Assembly (NCBI GenBank): GCA_937889795.1
Contig: CALBZH010000801.1
Coordinates: 1 to 18,450, forward strand
Direction of reading: 5' to 3'
Source: an uncultured Syntrophobacteraceae bacterium
GTDB lineage: Bacteria; Desulfobacterota; Syntrophobacteria; Syntrophobacterales; Syntrophobacteraceae
DNA: 18,450 nucleotides
The position numbers and the translations under genes are program-made. Under the pieces are notes generated by a model. It made no database searches. It had not been told where the DNA came from and saw only the letters and a list, made by a program, of their open reading frames with translations. How positions within the stretch are numbered: the stretch's first letter is position 1; every line of letters starts with the position of its first letter. Positions 1-7,022 of this stretch are shown in pieces.

Positions 1-201
1 GTAAGGCAGGTAGTCGTTTGGACAATCCCCGGTGAGCGTCTTCTGACCAAGATCCCTGTTCTTGTCAGCCCATGTGACGCCGCCATCGATGAAGAACAAG
101 TTCACGACGTGCCCCTTCGTATGGGCGATCTTGGCGAACTGGAAACACCTGGTGGCAGCCTCGTTATCATCCTTGCTCAGCACGAACAGAAAATTGGCCA
201 T
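1..201 (-). CDS. DsrE/DsrF-like sulfur-relay family protein (partial, 5' portion)
   Basis: The first 67 codons of a minus-strand gene are present; the rest lies beyond the left edge. The N-terminus begins MANFLFVLSKDDNEAATRCF and continues with FAKIAHTKGHVVNLFFIDGGV. This is the beta-strand, helix, strand pattern of the DsrE/DsrF/TusD fold, with the usual F-V-L-S start and the G-H-x-V-x-x-F-x-x-D-x-G-V segment. Family members are small cytoplasmic proteins that carry sulfur as persulfide or act as partners in sulfur-transfer relays. Any catalytic cysteine would need the missing C-terminal part; Cys19 and Cys60 are visible but unassigned. The start ATG (201-199) has a strong ribosome binding site, AAGGAGG, upstream. 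A short ORF ends at TGATG, overlapping this start by one base. Family assignment is fairly secure; the specific role is unknown. Confidence 0.8.
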   Translation of the reverse strand, partial: MANFLFVLSKDDNEAATRCFQFAKIAHTKGHVVNLFFIDGGVTWADKNRDLGQKTLTGDCPNDYLPY

Positions 202-251
202 CACTTGCCTCCTTCACAGTTTGTTGTTCTCCACGGGTTGTACTCCGCCAT
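201..251 (-). CDS. Possible 16-residue ORF translationally coupled to the DsrE-like gene
   Basis: On the minus strand an ATG at 251-249, with GGAG six bases upstream, opens a 16-codon ORF encoding MAEYNPWRTTNCEGGK. It stops at TGA 203-201 and shares one base with the DsrE-like ATG (TGATG), a typical coupling arrangement. In-frame TTG and GTG codons just upstream could lengthen it by a few residues; a stop at 290-288 sets the limit. It has no recognised family and is far below the usual calling threshold. It could be a leader ORF, the tail of a decayed gene, or chance. Confidence 0.22.
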   Translation of the reverse strand: MAEYNPWRTTNCEGGK

Positions 252-522
252 CAACGTCTCCACCTTAGCCAGATCAACCGGAGGAATTCAAGCAGAATAC
301 CTGATTGGTACTTCTGACTTTCTTGCAGCTCGTGGTATTGTAAACACATTGTAAAGCGAGCGGTTCGGATGATCCTTCGATTGGGGATCCTGGTATTCGT
401 TTGTCGAGGTGCCGTTTTCATGCCCGCTCATTCGTGCTTTGAGTCTTGCCGGAGTAGAAAAGGAAGAACGACTCTTGCGGAAGGGTGCTGCCAAACGCCT
501 TCTCCCGCGGAGGGCTGCCAAG
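202..522. other. Divergent intergenic region between the DsrE-like gene and the sensor kinase
   Basis: About 320 bases separate two divergently oriented genes, so promoters for both should lie here. No convincing -35/-10 pair was found on either strand. The visible structure is an 8-base direct repeat, ATTGTAAA, at 337-344 and 348-355 (11-base period), and the 16-codon minus-strand ORF at 201-251. If the kinase instead starts at the upstream ATG at 409, part of this stretch is coding. Confidence 0.4.
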
Positions 523-2634
523 ATGAGGAATTCACGTGAAATGATGAGCAGGATTCCGGTCGTTGCGTTCACTCCTGCACTGATTGCTGCCGGTGCTTCC
601 ATCCTTCTAGCCTCGAAGAGCTCTCAGGTCTCGTCTTGGGTTGGGCCGATCGTTGTGCTCTTTGCCACTCTGACGGGGTGCTGGATCACGTTCTGGCTGC
701 TTCTGAAAAAGAAACGGCTGAGTCGTCCCGAAGACGACGCCAGGGATCCAATGGGGCCGGGGGAGCACGCTGGCGTCGAGGCTGAGGCTGCGTCCGACAT
801 GACGATGGGCCTTCTGAGCGCCCATCATGACACGGCCGGATCGATCGGGGACCAGGAGGATTTCGCCTACCAGTTGATCGACACGGCCCAAGCGATCGTA
901 CTGGTCCTCGATGCCCAGGGGCGGATTCTTTTAACCAACCGGTTCATGGAAGAGCTGACGGGTTATCGGTTCGATGAGATCAAGGGAGAGGACTGGTTTT
1001 CGACGTTTATCCCCGAACGGGACCGGGGACGGCTCCGACGGCTGTTCTTGAAAGCCGTCGGCAACATCCGTACGGGGGGGCATGTGAGCGCAATCCTGAC
1101 CCGGGAGGGAGCGGAGCGGGAAATCGAATGGCATAGCCGAACGCTCTACGGCCAAGACGGCCAGACCGTGGGGCTCCTGTCGATCGGACTGGACGTGACA
1201 GAGCGAAGAAGAGCCGAGGAGGCGCTGAGGCGGAGTGAAGAGCGATATCGGGCGATCGTGGAGCAACAGACAGAGCTGATCTCTCGTTACACCCCCGATG
1301 GGACGCTGACGTTCGTTAATGATGCCTATGCGCGCTATTTCGGGGAAAAGCCATTGGAGCTGCTGGGAAACAAATTTTGGCACCATGTTCCGGCCGAAGA
1401 TCAGCCTGCTTTGATGAAGCACATTGCGTCACTTGGTCCGGATCGCCCGTTGGCCACCATCGAGCACCCGGTGCTGACGCCGGATGGAGTGCGCTGGCAG
1501 CAGTGGAGGGACCGTGCCGTTCTAGGATCCGATGGAGAGCTGGTCGAGATTCTGGCGGTGGGGCGTGACATCACGGATAGAAAAGAAGCTGAGCTGAAGC
1601 TGGAGAAGGAGCGACAGAGGCTTTACGCGCTGCTGGATGGACTCCCCGCGGTCGTCTGTCTGCACGACAGGGAGTACATCATCCAATTCGCCAACCGTGC
1701 CTTTCGGGAAAGCTTTGGCAGCGGAGAGGGTCGTCACTGCTACGAAGTGCTGCGTGGATACGAGGGTCCGTGCGGGGATTGCATGACGCAGAAAGTGCTG
1801 GAAACGTTGGCGCCCCATCGCAGTGAGTGTGCGCTTGAGAAGACGGGGAGAACGTATCAGGTTTTCAGCTACCCGTTTACGGATGTCGACGGGACGCCTT
1901 TGGCTCTCGAGCTTTGGATTGATGACACGGAACGGAAGGAGAGCGAGCGAGCCCTTCGCGAATCCGAGTCCGCTTTGCGCGCACTCTCCTCGCGGCTGTT
2001 GAAAGCCCAGGAGGAGGAGCGCAAGCGGATTGCTGTCGAATTGCATGACAGCATCGGGTCTTCCCTCACCGGGATCAAGATGTTCCTCCAGAACGCGATG
2101 GCTCTTCTGAAGGGCGGGGAATCCGCCGAGTCCGCCTTGGAGCACCTGCTTTGGGTTACGCAGAACGCCATCGAGGAGAGCCGACGCATAGTGACGGACC
2201 TCCGTCCTTCCATTCTGGACGACTTGGGTATCGTGAAGACCGTCGGTTGGTTTTGTCGTGAATTCATGAGGATGCACCCGAACGTGTTCGTCGAGGAGGT
2301 GGTGGACGTTCAGGAGGAGGAAATCCCGGATGACCTTCGGATCGTAATCTTTCGAGTGATGCAGGAAGCCTTCCACAATATTGCCAAGCACAGCGGAGCG
2401 GAGTTTGTTACGGTGGATTTCAGAAGAGCGGATGGGAAGATTCAAATTACCATCGAAGACAACGGAGGGGGATTTGACGTTGATTCGATCGAGGTGTTGC
2501 GCAAGCAAGCTCAAGGAATTGGCCTGACCGGCATGAAAGAACGGACGGAGCTCAGTGGCGGGGTGTTCGAGCTCCGGTCGACTCCGGGCATGGGGACCGA
2601 AGTCCGGGCCTCATGGCCCGCAATCGGCCCCTGA
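523..2634 (+). CDS. NarX-type sensor histidine kinase with three PAS domains
   Basis: A 703-residue sensor kinase. Two hydrophobic segments near residues 12-32 and 39-61 anchor it in the inner membrane with almost no periplasmic loop, so sensing is probably cytoplasmic. Three PAS domains follow at about 112-232, 238-360 and 364-466. Then come a HisKA_3 dimerisation domain with the E-L-H-D motif (phospho-acceptor His508) and a HATPase_c domain from about 605, with N-box QEAFHNIAKH, G1 DNGGGFD and G2 GIGLTGMKER. This is the NarX/DegS/LiaS class, which normally phosphorylates a NarL-type response regulator; none is encoded nearby. PAS3 carries a Cys406...PCxxC (417, 420) cluster. The ATG at 523 is chosen because GGAGGG lies eight bases upstream; an in-frame ATG at 409 would add 38 residues but has a weak ribosome binding site. 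The class is certain, the signal unknown. Confidence 0.93.
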   Translation: MRNSREMMSRIPVVAFTPALIAAGASILLASKSSQVSSWVGPIVVLFATLTGCWITFWLLLKKKRLSRPEDDARDPMGPGEHAGVEAEAASDMTMGLLSAHHDTAGSIGDQEDFAYQLIDTAQAIVLVLDAQGRILLTNRFMEELTGYRFDEIKGEDWFSTFIPERDRGRLRRLFLKAVGNIRTGGHVSAILTREGAEREIEWHSRTLYGQDGQTVGLLSIGLDVTERRRAEEALRRSEERYRAIVEQQTELISRYTPDGTLTFVNDAYARYFGEKPLELLGNKFWHHVPAEDQPALMKHIASLGPDRPLATIEHPVLTPDGVRWQQWRDRAVLGSDGELVEILAVGRDITDRKEAELKLEKERQRLYALLDGLPAVVCLHDREYIIQFANRAFRESFGSGEGRHCYEVLRGYEGPCGDCMTQKVLETLAPHRSECALEKTGRTYQVFSYPFTDVDGTPLALELWIDDTERKESERALRESESALRALSSRLLKAQEEERKRIAVELHDSIGSSLTGIKMFLQNAMALLKGGESAESALEHLLWVTQNAIEESRRIVTDLRPSILDDLGIVKTVGWFCREFMRMHPNVFVEEVVDVQEEEIPDDLRIVIFRVMQEAFHNIAKHSGAEFVTVDFRRADGKIQITIEDNGGGFDVDSIEVLRKQAQGIGLTGMKERTELSGGVFELRSTPGMGTEVRASWPAIGP

Positions 2635-2756
2635 CAGACGCCTGCGAGGACTTGGGCTCGCTGCCAATCTCCGGTGACGACCGGGGCTATGAAAGCGATC
2701 TCGAAGCAAGGGGCCTGGCATTTGGGATCGGGAGCCTCGACAGGGTTCCGCAAGAC
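2635..2756. other. Convergent intergenic gap with a GC-rich hairpin
   Basis: This short gap lies between the ends of two convergent genes. It contains a 7-bp stem with a GACG tetraloop (CTCCGGT/ACCGGGG, 2669-2686, one G-U pair). No U-tract follows on either strand, so it is not a clear intrinsic terminator, though its position between convergent stop codons fits a role in termination or 3'-end stability. Confidence 0.3.
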
Positions 2757-3421
2757 TCACTTGGCCTGTCTGGGAGGCAGTGAGCTCGTGACGCCGCGGA
2801 CAAAGTCGGCACGTGCCTGGGGATCGGTGATGCAGAGGCCGACCAGGTCGTCCAGGCTGTCCATGATCTGCTGGGCTGCCACCTGAGCCCGGTCCTGCCC
2901 GTATTGGTCCTTGGCTTCAAGGGAGAGGTAAATGATGCGTGCGAGTGCCAGGGAGAGCTCGGCGATGTTCTGCTGGATAGCGATCAACTGGTCGCGGGCG
3001 ACCTGCATCTGCTCGCTTGTTTCCTTGGTGCGCAGCTCACGCTCCTTAGGGCCCTCTTCCGCGGCCTTGAGCGCCTCGGTGAGGTCTTCCGCGGTTTTCC
3101 CTCGTTGCTCAGCTTCTGGCGGAGCTCCTCGCTGGTCGCCAGAAGTGCGGCAATGGCCTCGCGCTCGGTCGAAGCGCTTTTCTTCATTTCATAGAGAGCG
3201 TCGTCCTTGATCTGATTGATCTGGGTCTGAAAGAGCTCGAAGCCAGGCACTTGGAACTGGACCTGGCGAACCCAGTCATGGTGAGCGATTCCCCACCCCG
3301 AGACCATCCCGAAGAGGAGGAGGACGGTCAGCACGGGTGCATCAATGCGCCTTCCAACCGCCATGCCAATCGAAAAGACGGTTACCATCGCAAAGACGGC
3401 TAGTCCGATCGCTTCCTTCAT
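2757..3421 (-). CDS. Membrane-anchored coiled-coil protein, reading frame interrupted by a -1 shift
   Basis: Two overlapping minus-strand frames together make one coherent protein of about 221 residues. The first runs from ATG 3421 (GGGAG ten bases upstream). It gives two hydrophobic segments (about residues 4-22 and 30-48), then a charged helical region ending ATSEELRQKLSNE. The second frame continues GKTAEDLTEALKAAEE, stays rich in coiled-coil helix, and ends SSLPPRQAK at 2757. The switch falls at GGGAAAA (3101-3095). Without a shift, the first frame runs into an Arg-rich tail typical of an out-of-frame read and stops at 2984 after 145 residues. Function is not recognised; the layout suggests a bitopic or hairpin membrane protein with a cytoplasmic coiled coil. 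Possible explanations are programmed -1 frameshifting, a genuine disabling indel, or a homopolymer sequencing error. Confidence 0.65.
3059..3101 (-). promoter_or_regulatory. Candidate -1 ribosomal frameshift element
   Basis: In the minus-strand zero frame the heptamer reads G GGA AAA (3101-3095). It matches the X XXY YYZ slippery pattern and lies exactly where coding potential moves to the -1 frame. Downstream, two copies of the self-complementary hexamer CCGCGG (3094-3089 and 3064-3059) can pair around a loop that holds a smaller CCTC/GAGG hairpin (3084-3074). The first CCGCGG touches the heptamer with no spacer, which is unusual for a stimulatory stem; the inner hairpin starts ten bases away. 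The coincidence is suggestive but not proof. Confidence 0.35.
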
Positions 3422-3864
3422 CTTCAGTCTTCTCCCTTTTGATAGGCCTGCCCGACCCAACGAGGTATGGGATTGGGCATTGTGAGAGCACTTGAGCGCG
3501 TCAACAGCGGAATCGCCGGCCGGACCGGAAGGCTGGCTGAGTGAGAACATTCCGGTTTCTGGCATTTTCCGACACGAAGTGCAAGGGAATCTGCGTGACT
3601 CCGAGCAGGTCTTCAAGCGTTCGCGCCAAGGAGGATCAGAAGGCGAGGGGATTGGATCTGGCTAGGAGACGACTTGGACGGCGTGCGGTGCTTGTTTTCG
3701 GGAGAAAAAAAGCACAATGTTCTCAGCCGCTGTGCATTTTCATTATCGCTTCTTGTGAATTTTATGGTAAAGATAGGCCGCCAAGGCAAACTGGACGGGT
3801 TGTGCAAATCAGGGCGACGGAATTGGCTTCAGGAAGGTCTCGATGGTGTGCCAAAGGAGGTGCA
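3422..3864. other. Divergent intergenic region, no gene identified
   Basis: About 440 bases lie between the start of the minus-strand coiled-coil gene and the DUF1566 gene. It must hold promoters in both directions. AT-rich patches at roughly 3705-3775 are the likeliest promoter zone for the rightward gene, but no good -35/-10 pair could be defined. Open frames crossing this stretch on both strands lack ribosome binding sites and protein-like composition and were not called. Confidence 0.4.
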
Positions 3865-4254
3865 ATGGAAGGTCGATTTGTGGTGAAGGAAGATCAACTG
3901 GTTCTGGATCGTGAGACCGGACTGATGTGGCAACGACAGGCCTCGAGTGATCGCATGGTCTGGAAGGAAGGGTTTGGCTTTATCGACACCCTGAATCAGG
4001 CCAAATTTGGGGGCTTCAGCGATTGGCGCTATCCAACCAAAGATGAGCTGGAAACGTTGATTTTGAAGGAAGAAAATCGCCTGACGGGTCTGTATCTCGA
4101 TGGTGTCTTCGGCAGTCAAAGGAACTGCTGGTCCTCGTCCGAGGCCGGACATCACAAAGCATGCTACGCGGATTTCTACTACGGGGATTTGTATCTCATC
4201 GAAGAAAATTACGCCAACCACTTCATCCGGGCGGTGCGTAGCTCCCAGGGGTGA
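3865..4254 (+). CDS. DUF1566 (Lcl C-terminal-like) domain protein
   Basis: A 129-residue protein made almost entirely of one DUF1566 domain. It shows the family hallmarks in order: TGLMWQR near residue 19, GGFSDWRYPTKDELETLI near 50, an aromatic WSSS near 86, a Y-x-D-F-Y-x-G stretch, and a closing HFIRAVR. The fold is related to C-type-lectin/FGE-like domains and is often found in secreted or surface proteins, but its biochemical function is undefined. No signal peptide or membrane segment is present, so this copy looks cytoplasmic. The ATG at 3865 is chosen because AAAGGAGG lies just upstream; the open frame extends further 5' but without domain signal. The TGA at 4252-4254 is one base short of touching the following ATG, so co-transcription with the methyltransferase gene is likely. 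Confidence 0.8.
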   Translation: MEGRFVVKEDQLVLDRETGLMWQRQASSDRMVWKEGFGFIDTLNQAKFGGFSDWRYPTKDELETLILKEENRLTGLYLDGVFGSQRNCWSSSEAGHHKACYADFYYGDLYLIEENYANHFIRAVRSSQG

Positions 4255-4255
4255 G

Positions 4256-4780
4256 ATGGCTTGCCTCGAAATGGGTGGAGCAGTCGGTCCGCGGCCACCT
4301 GGAAGGTGGGAGAGATCGTCGCTGGACGTGGTCCTTTATCAGCCGGAGATTCCTCAGAACACGGGGAACGTCGCCCGGACCTGTGCTGCTACCCACACGC
4401 CTCTTCATTTAGTCGAACCGTTGGGCTTCCGGATCACCGATAGGCATCTCAAAAGGGCCGGCCTGGATTATTGGCCGTTCGTGTCGCTCAGGGTCCATCC
4501 GAACATGGAGTCCCTGAAGGCAGCCCTGCCTGGAGCGAGGTGGGTGCTCTTCTCTGCCCACGCGTGCCGGTCGGTCTATGCCTTTCGGTTTCGGCCTGGT
4601 GATTGCCTGGTCTTCGGGTCCGAAACGAGCGGTCTCCCGAAAGAACTCCTTGACCTAGCGCCAGAGAATGTTCTACAGATCCCAATTGATCGATCCCAAG
4701 TCCGAAGCCTGAATCTGGCGACCTCCGTTGGGGTCGCACTGTTTGAGGCTATGCGCCAGCTGATGTTGCGTGATTCCTGA
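4256..4780 (+). CDS. trmL: tRNA (cytidine/uridine-34 2'-O)-methyltransferase, TrmL/YibK-type SPOUT enzyme
   Basis: A SPOUT-class methyltransferase. The core begins LDVVLYQPEIPQNTGNVART, matching the TrmL/YibK opening. The knot motifs follow: VFGSETSGLPKELL (about residues 119-132) and an S-adenosylmethionine-binding stretch VRSLNLATSVGVALFEAMRQ near the C-terminus. TrmL methylates the 2'-hydroxyl of the wobble base of tRNA-Leu isoacceptors in the cytoplasm. The start is uncertain. ATG 4256, with AGGGG just upstream and adjacent to the previous stop, gives a 22-residue extension over Escherichia coli TrmL; ATG 4271 or a CTG at 4322 would give a family-typical length. All catalytic-domain motifs appear intact. 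Confidence 0.88.
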   Translation: MACLEMGGAVGPRPPGRWERSSLDVVLYQPEIPQNTGNVARTCAATHTPLHLVEPLGFRITDRHLKRAGLDYWPFVSLRVHPNMESLKAALPGARWVLFSAHACRSVYAFRFRPGDCLVFGSETSGLPKELLDLAPENVLQIPIDRSQVRSLNLATSVGVALFEAMRQLMLRDS

Positions 4781-5172
4781 TCAAGCTCCGCCCACCGCAG
4801 TGACGTGAAAGGTGTTCTCTACGGCATCCACCTCAAGCCATTTGGGAAGCCCTATGGAGAAGCTCAGTAAGGAAGGGGTCTTGGCAAAGGTCTTTGAGCT
4901 CTGCCCGGAGATTCAGCAGTTGGGGATTCAGCCCGTTGTTTTGGGCAAAGGAAATCGGTATTGAGTGATCCTATTTGAGAGCAGGGACTGCTCGAAGAAG
5001 AAAGCGCCGTTGAGCTCGTTTCGAATCCGGCCCGGTAACGATGAAGGATACGGTCCCGGGGCGAAGCTTCCGTGGGCACAGGACCTGTGCTTGGCAGTGA
5101 AAGAAGCGACCAGGAAGATGAAGTGGAGCAGCAAGGGCTCTTGCGGGAAGAAGCGCGCTGGCGGCCAGACGA
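4781..5172. other. Non-coding stretch with short coding-like fragments
   Basis: About 390 bases without a confident gene. Several short stretches in different frames look protein-like. A 36-codon ORF at 4854-4964 (ATG with GGGAAG close upstream) includes VFELCPEIQQLGIQPVVLGK. A fragment ending at TAA 5035-5037 reads EQGLLEEESAVELVSNPAR. Another, ending at TAA 5180-5182 inside the next gene, reads VEQQGLLREEARWRPDEWR. None is long enough to call. A decayed gene or small-peptide genes are possible; no repeat or RNA gene is evident. Confidence 0.3.
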
Positions 5173-5679
5173 ATGGAGATAAGTCAAGTGGCGGAAATCG
5201 AGTGGAAAGGTGCCGTATGGAGAGCTGCGTTCGGTAGCCTTTCCGTGAAGGAGTTGTTAACGATCCTCAAGGGCTTTGGGCCCATGGAAATATTGGAATT
5301 CGAAAAGCCGGAGCTAGCCAAAGGGCAGATCAGCATCTCGCTATCTCCGGAAGGCAAGAAACAGATCACGTTGTACCATCTGGAAGTCGAGGGTCTGCGG
5401 CGAAAAGGCCAGGGACGCGCTGCCCTTCAATGGCTCAAGCAGATTTTCAAGGGGGACCTGTACGTCGAGGATCCTGGGGTGATTCGGGTGAAGAATGCGA
5501 ATCCGGAGACACTCCTCTTTTGGGTCAAGATGTTTCGGGAAGGGCTCATTGAGGCGCTGGAGAGTGAAATGTGTGCCCTTCAACCCGAGATGAGTGAAGA
5601 GGAGATCGGTCGGCTCGAGGCAGCGCTCCGAGGCTCGGGCGTGTCGGACAACAGTCGGGCCATGAGTCATGAACGCTAA
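5173..5679 (+). CDS. GNAT-like acetyltransferase-fold protein of unknown substrate
   Basis: A 168-residue protein. The central part resembles a GNAT domain: a beta strand ISISLSPEGKKQITLYHLEV, then a motif-A-like turn RRKGQGRAALQWLKQIF (R-x-x-G-x-G followed by a helix, about residues 76-92). A C-terminal NANPETLLFWVKMF resembles the motif-B region, where N-x-x-x-x-x-F-W is frequent. If it is a true GNAT it would bind acetyl-CoA, but no substrate can be proposed and detection is weak. The C-terminal 35 residues are acidic and probably helical. The ATG at 5173 has no clear ribosome binding site; a GTG at 5188 is preceded by GGAG at nine bases and may be the real start. The 3' end overlaps the heptose adenylyltransferase gene by 11 bases, so the two are probably co-translated. 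Confidence 0.65.
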   Translation: MEISQVAEIEWKGAVWRAAFGSLSVKELLTILKGFGPMEILEFEKPELAKGQISISLSPEGKKQITLYHLEVEGLRRKGQGRAALQWLKQIFKGDLYVEDPGVIRVKNANPETLLFWVKMFREGLIEALESEMCALQPEMSEEEIGRLEAALRGSGVSDNSRAMSHER

Positions 5680-6163
5680 GGCCAAGATCCGCAGTGCCGG
5701 AGAAATCGCTCTCTTGTGCGATTCCATCCGTGAGGAGCCGGGGATTCGAATTGTTTTCACGAACGGCTGTTTTGATCTCATGCACGTTGGGCACGTGCGC
5801 TATCTTGAGGAGGCGAGGGGGCTCGGGGACTGGCTGATCGTTGGTGTCAACACGGATGCCTCGGTCAGAGGGTTCAAAGGGCCGTTGCGTCCGATTGTTG
5901 AGGAGCACGACCGTTTCGAGGTCTTGGCCGCCCTTGAGTGTGTGGATTATGTGGTGCCATTCGATACGCCTGATCCGCTGCCCCTCATTCGCGTGGTCCG
6001 ACCGCATGTTTTGGTGAAGGGAGCGGATTGGCAGGAAGATCAGATCGTCGGGGCGGATGTGGTGCGCGCTGCCGGAGGAGTGGTTGTGAGAATCCCGCTT
6101 ACACCCGGGAAGTCCACCACAACCTTGATTGACCGCATTGTTTCTCGATTCAAAGCGACATGA
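5669..6163 (+). CDS. rfaE2: D-glycero-beta-D-manno-heptose 1-phosphate adenylyltransferase (stand-alone RfaE2/HldE C-terminal type)
   Basis: A 164-residue cytidylyltransferase-fold nucleotidyltransferase. Near the N-terminus it has FTNGCFDLMHVGHVRYLEEA, including the H-x-G-H nucleotide-binding motif (His39-His42). GVNTDASVRGFKGP and RPIVEEHDRFEVLAALECVD follow, both diagnostic of the RfaE2 domain. A late PGKSTTTLIDRI carries the S-T-T motif near the C-terminus. It adenylates heptose 1-phosphate to ADP-heptose, the precursor of LPS inner-core heptose, in the cytoplasm. The kinase half (RfaE1/HldE N-terminal) is not fused and not in this window, so a separate gene elsewhere is expected. Length matches stand-alone RfaE2 proteins. 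Its ATG lies within the 3' end of the GNAT-like gene. Assignment is firm and is the best evidence for a Gram-negative envelope. Confidence 0.94.
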   Translation: MNAKAKIRSAGEIALLCDSIREEPGIRIVFTNGCFDLMHVGHVRYLEEARGLGDWLIVGVNTDASVRGFKGPLRPIVEEHDRFEVLAALECVDYVVPFDTPDPLPLIRVVRPHVLVKGADWQEDQIVGADVVRAAGGVVVRIPLTPGKSTTTLIDRIVSRFKAT

Positions 6164-6209
6164 CTTGCTCTGAGCCGGGATCGCTGTGAGCCCATTGTGA
6201 GAGGATAGC

Positions 6210-6929
6210 TTGGGAGCCAAACGGGTCAAACCTGAAAGGAATGCTGCAGCCGCGAAAGCGAAGCCTAAGGATCTGCCCCAAGAGGGTTTGCTGGGCTTCA
6301 AGGAGTGGCTTGAGCTGCATCAGCAGAAGCTTACCGTCATCGTTGCATCCCTCTTCGTCGTATTATTGGTGGTTTGGGGTGTGAACGCGTTTCTTGACCG
6401 CAAGGAGCGGAGTGCCGAGTCGGAATATGCCGCGATCCTGAAAGAATGGCCTTCAGGGGATGCTGCCGATGCCGCGGTGTGGCAAGGCCTTCAGGGCAAG
6501 CTGGAAAAGTTCGCGGCCGAAGCGGGCACCACACGAGCGGGCCTTTATGCGCGGATGGACCTGATGCGGGTTCTGCTGCAAGAAAAGCGATTCGACGAGG
6601 CGGTCCGGATTGCGGGTGAGCTGGTGAGTCGAGCGAGCGACAAGGAGGTGGGGGCGCTTTTGAGGTATCAGCTTGCTCTGACCTACGATAGGGGTGGCAA
6701 GCCCGACGAGGCCTTGGCTCAATGGAGCGCCTTGAAAGCGGATCCACTCCCGGGTGTGGAGCGGGAGGTGGATTGGCGCTTAGGCCGCCACTATGCGGCG
6801 AAGCAGGAATTTGCAAAGGCCGTTGAGCATTACGAGTCGGCTCTGAAGCATCCCGGTGATTATCCCGGTGCTGCTCTGTTGCAGGAAGACTTGGCCGCGG
6901 CAAAGTCCAAGATGCCGAAGGGCTCGTAA
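6210..6929 (+). CDS. YfgM-like tetratricopeptide membrane protein
   Basis: A 239-residue protein with a short basic cytoplasmic N-terminus (about 40 residues, rich in Lys/Ala). One transmembrane helix follows at about 41-61 (LTVIVASLFVVLLVVWGVNA), then an exported helical domain with TPR-like repeats, for example RFDEAVRIAGELVSRA, KPDEALAQWSALKAD and EFAKAVEHYESAL. This is the layout of the YfgM/TPR_21 family, whose E. coli member is a SecYEG-associated ancillary factor that hands proteins to periplasmic chaperones. The start is a TTG at 6210, preceded by GAGAGG six bases upstream; no ATG fits the expected N-terminus. It follows the heptose gene by 46 bases and is followed by an apparent terminator, so it probably closes that transcription unit. 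Confidence 0.8.
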   Translation: MGAKRVKPERNAAAAKAKPKDLPQEGLLGFKEWLELHQQKLTVIVASLFVVLLVVWGVNAFLDRKERSAESEYAAILKEWPSGDAADAAVWQGLQGKLEKFAAEAGTTRAGLYARMDLMRVLLQEKRFDEAVRIAGELVSRASDKEVGALLRYQLALTYDRGGKPDEALAQWSALKADPLPGVEREVDWRLGRHYAAKQEFAKAVEHYESALKHPGDYPGAALLQEDLAAAKSKMPKGS

Positions 6930-6939
6930 TACAATCGGC

Positions 6940-6968
6940 TTGACAGCGGTTAGGGGATTCGCTATTGA
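6940..6968 (+). promoter_or_regulatory. Weak candidate sigma-70 promoter for the paaK operon
   Basis: A perfect TTGACA hexamer (6940-6945) is followed after 17 bases by TATTGA (6963-6968), which matches only three of six positions of the -10 consensus. It sits just after the YfgM-like stop codon and upstream of the paaK leader. If used, the transcript would cross both downstream terminator hairpins. Confidence 0.25.
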
Positions 6969-7022
6969 GCGACCACTGACTTAGAGGTTGACGCTGGGAG
7001 AGCTTAAGATGCTTGGAGGGTT

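Noticed and set aside
1522..2514. 330-codon minus-strand frame
   Set aside because: Antisense shadow of the NarX-type kinase, without domain motifs or a ribosome binding site.
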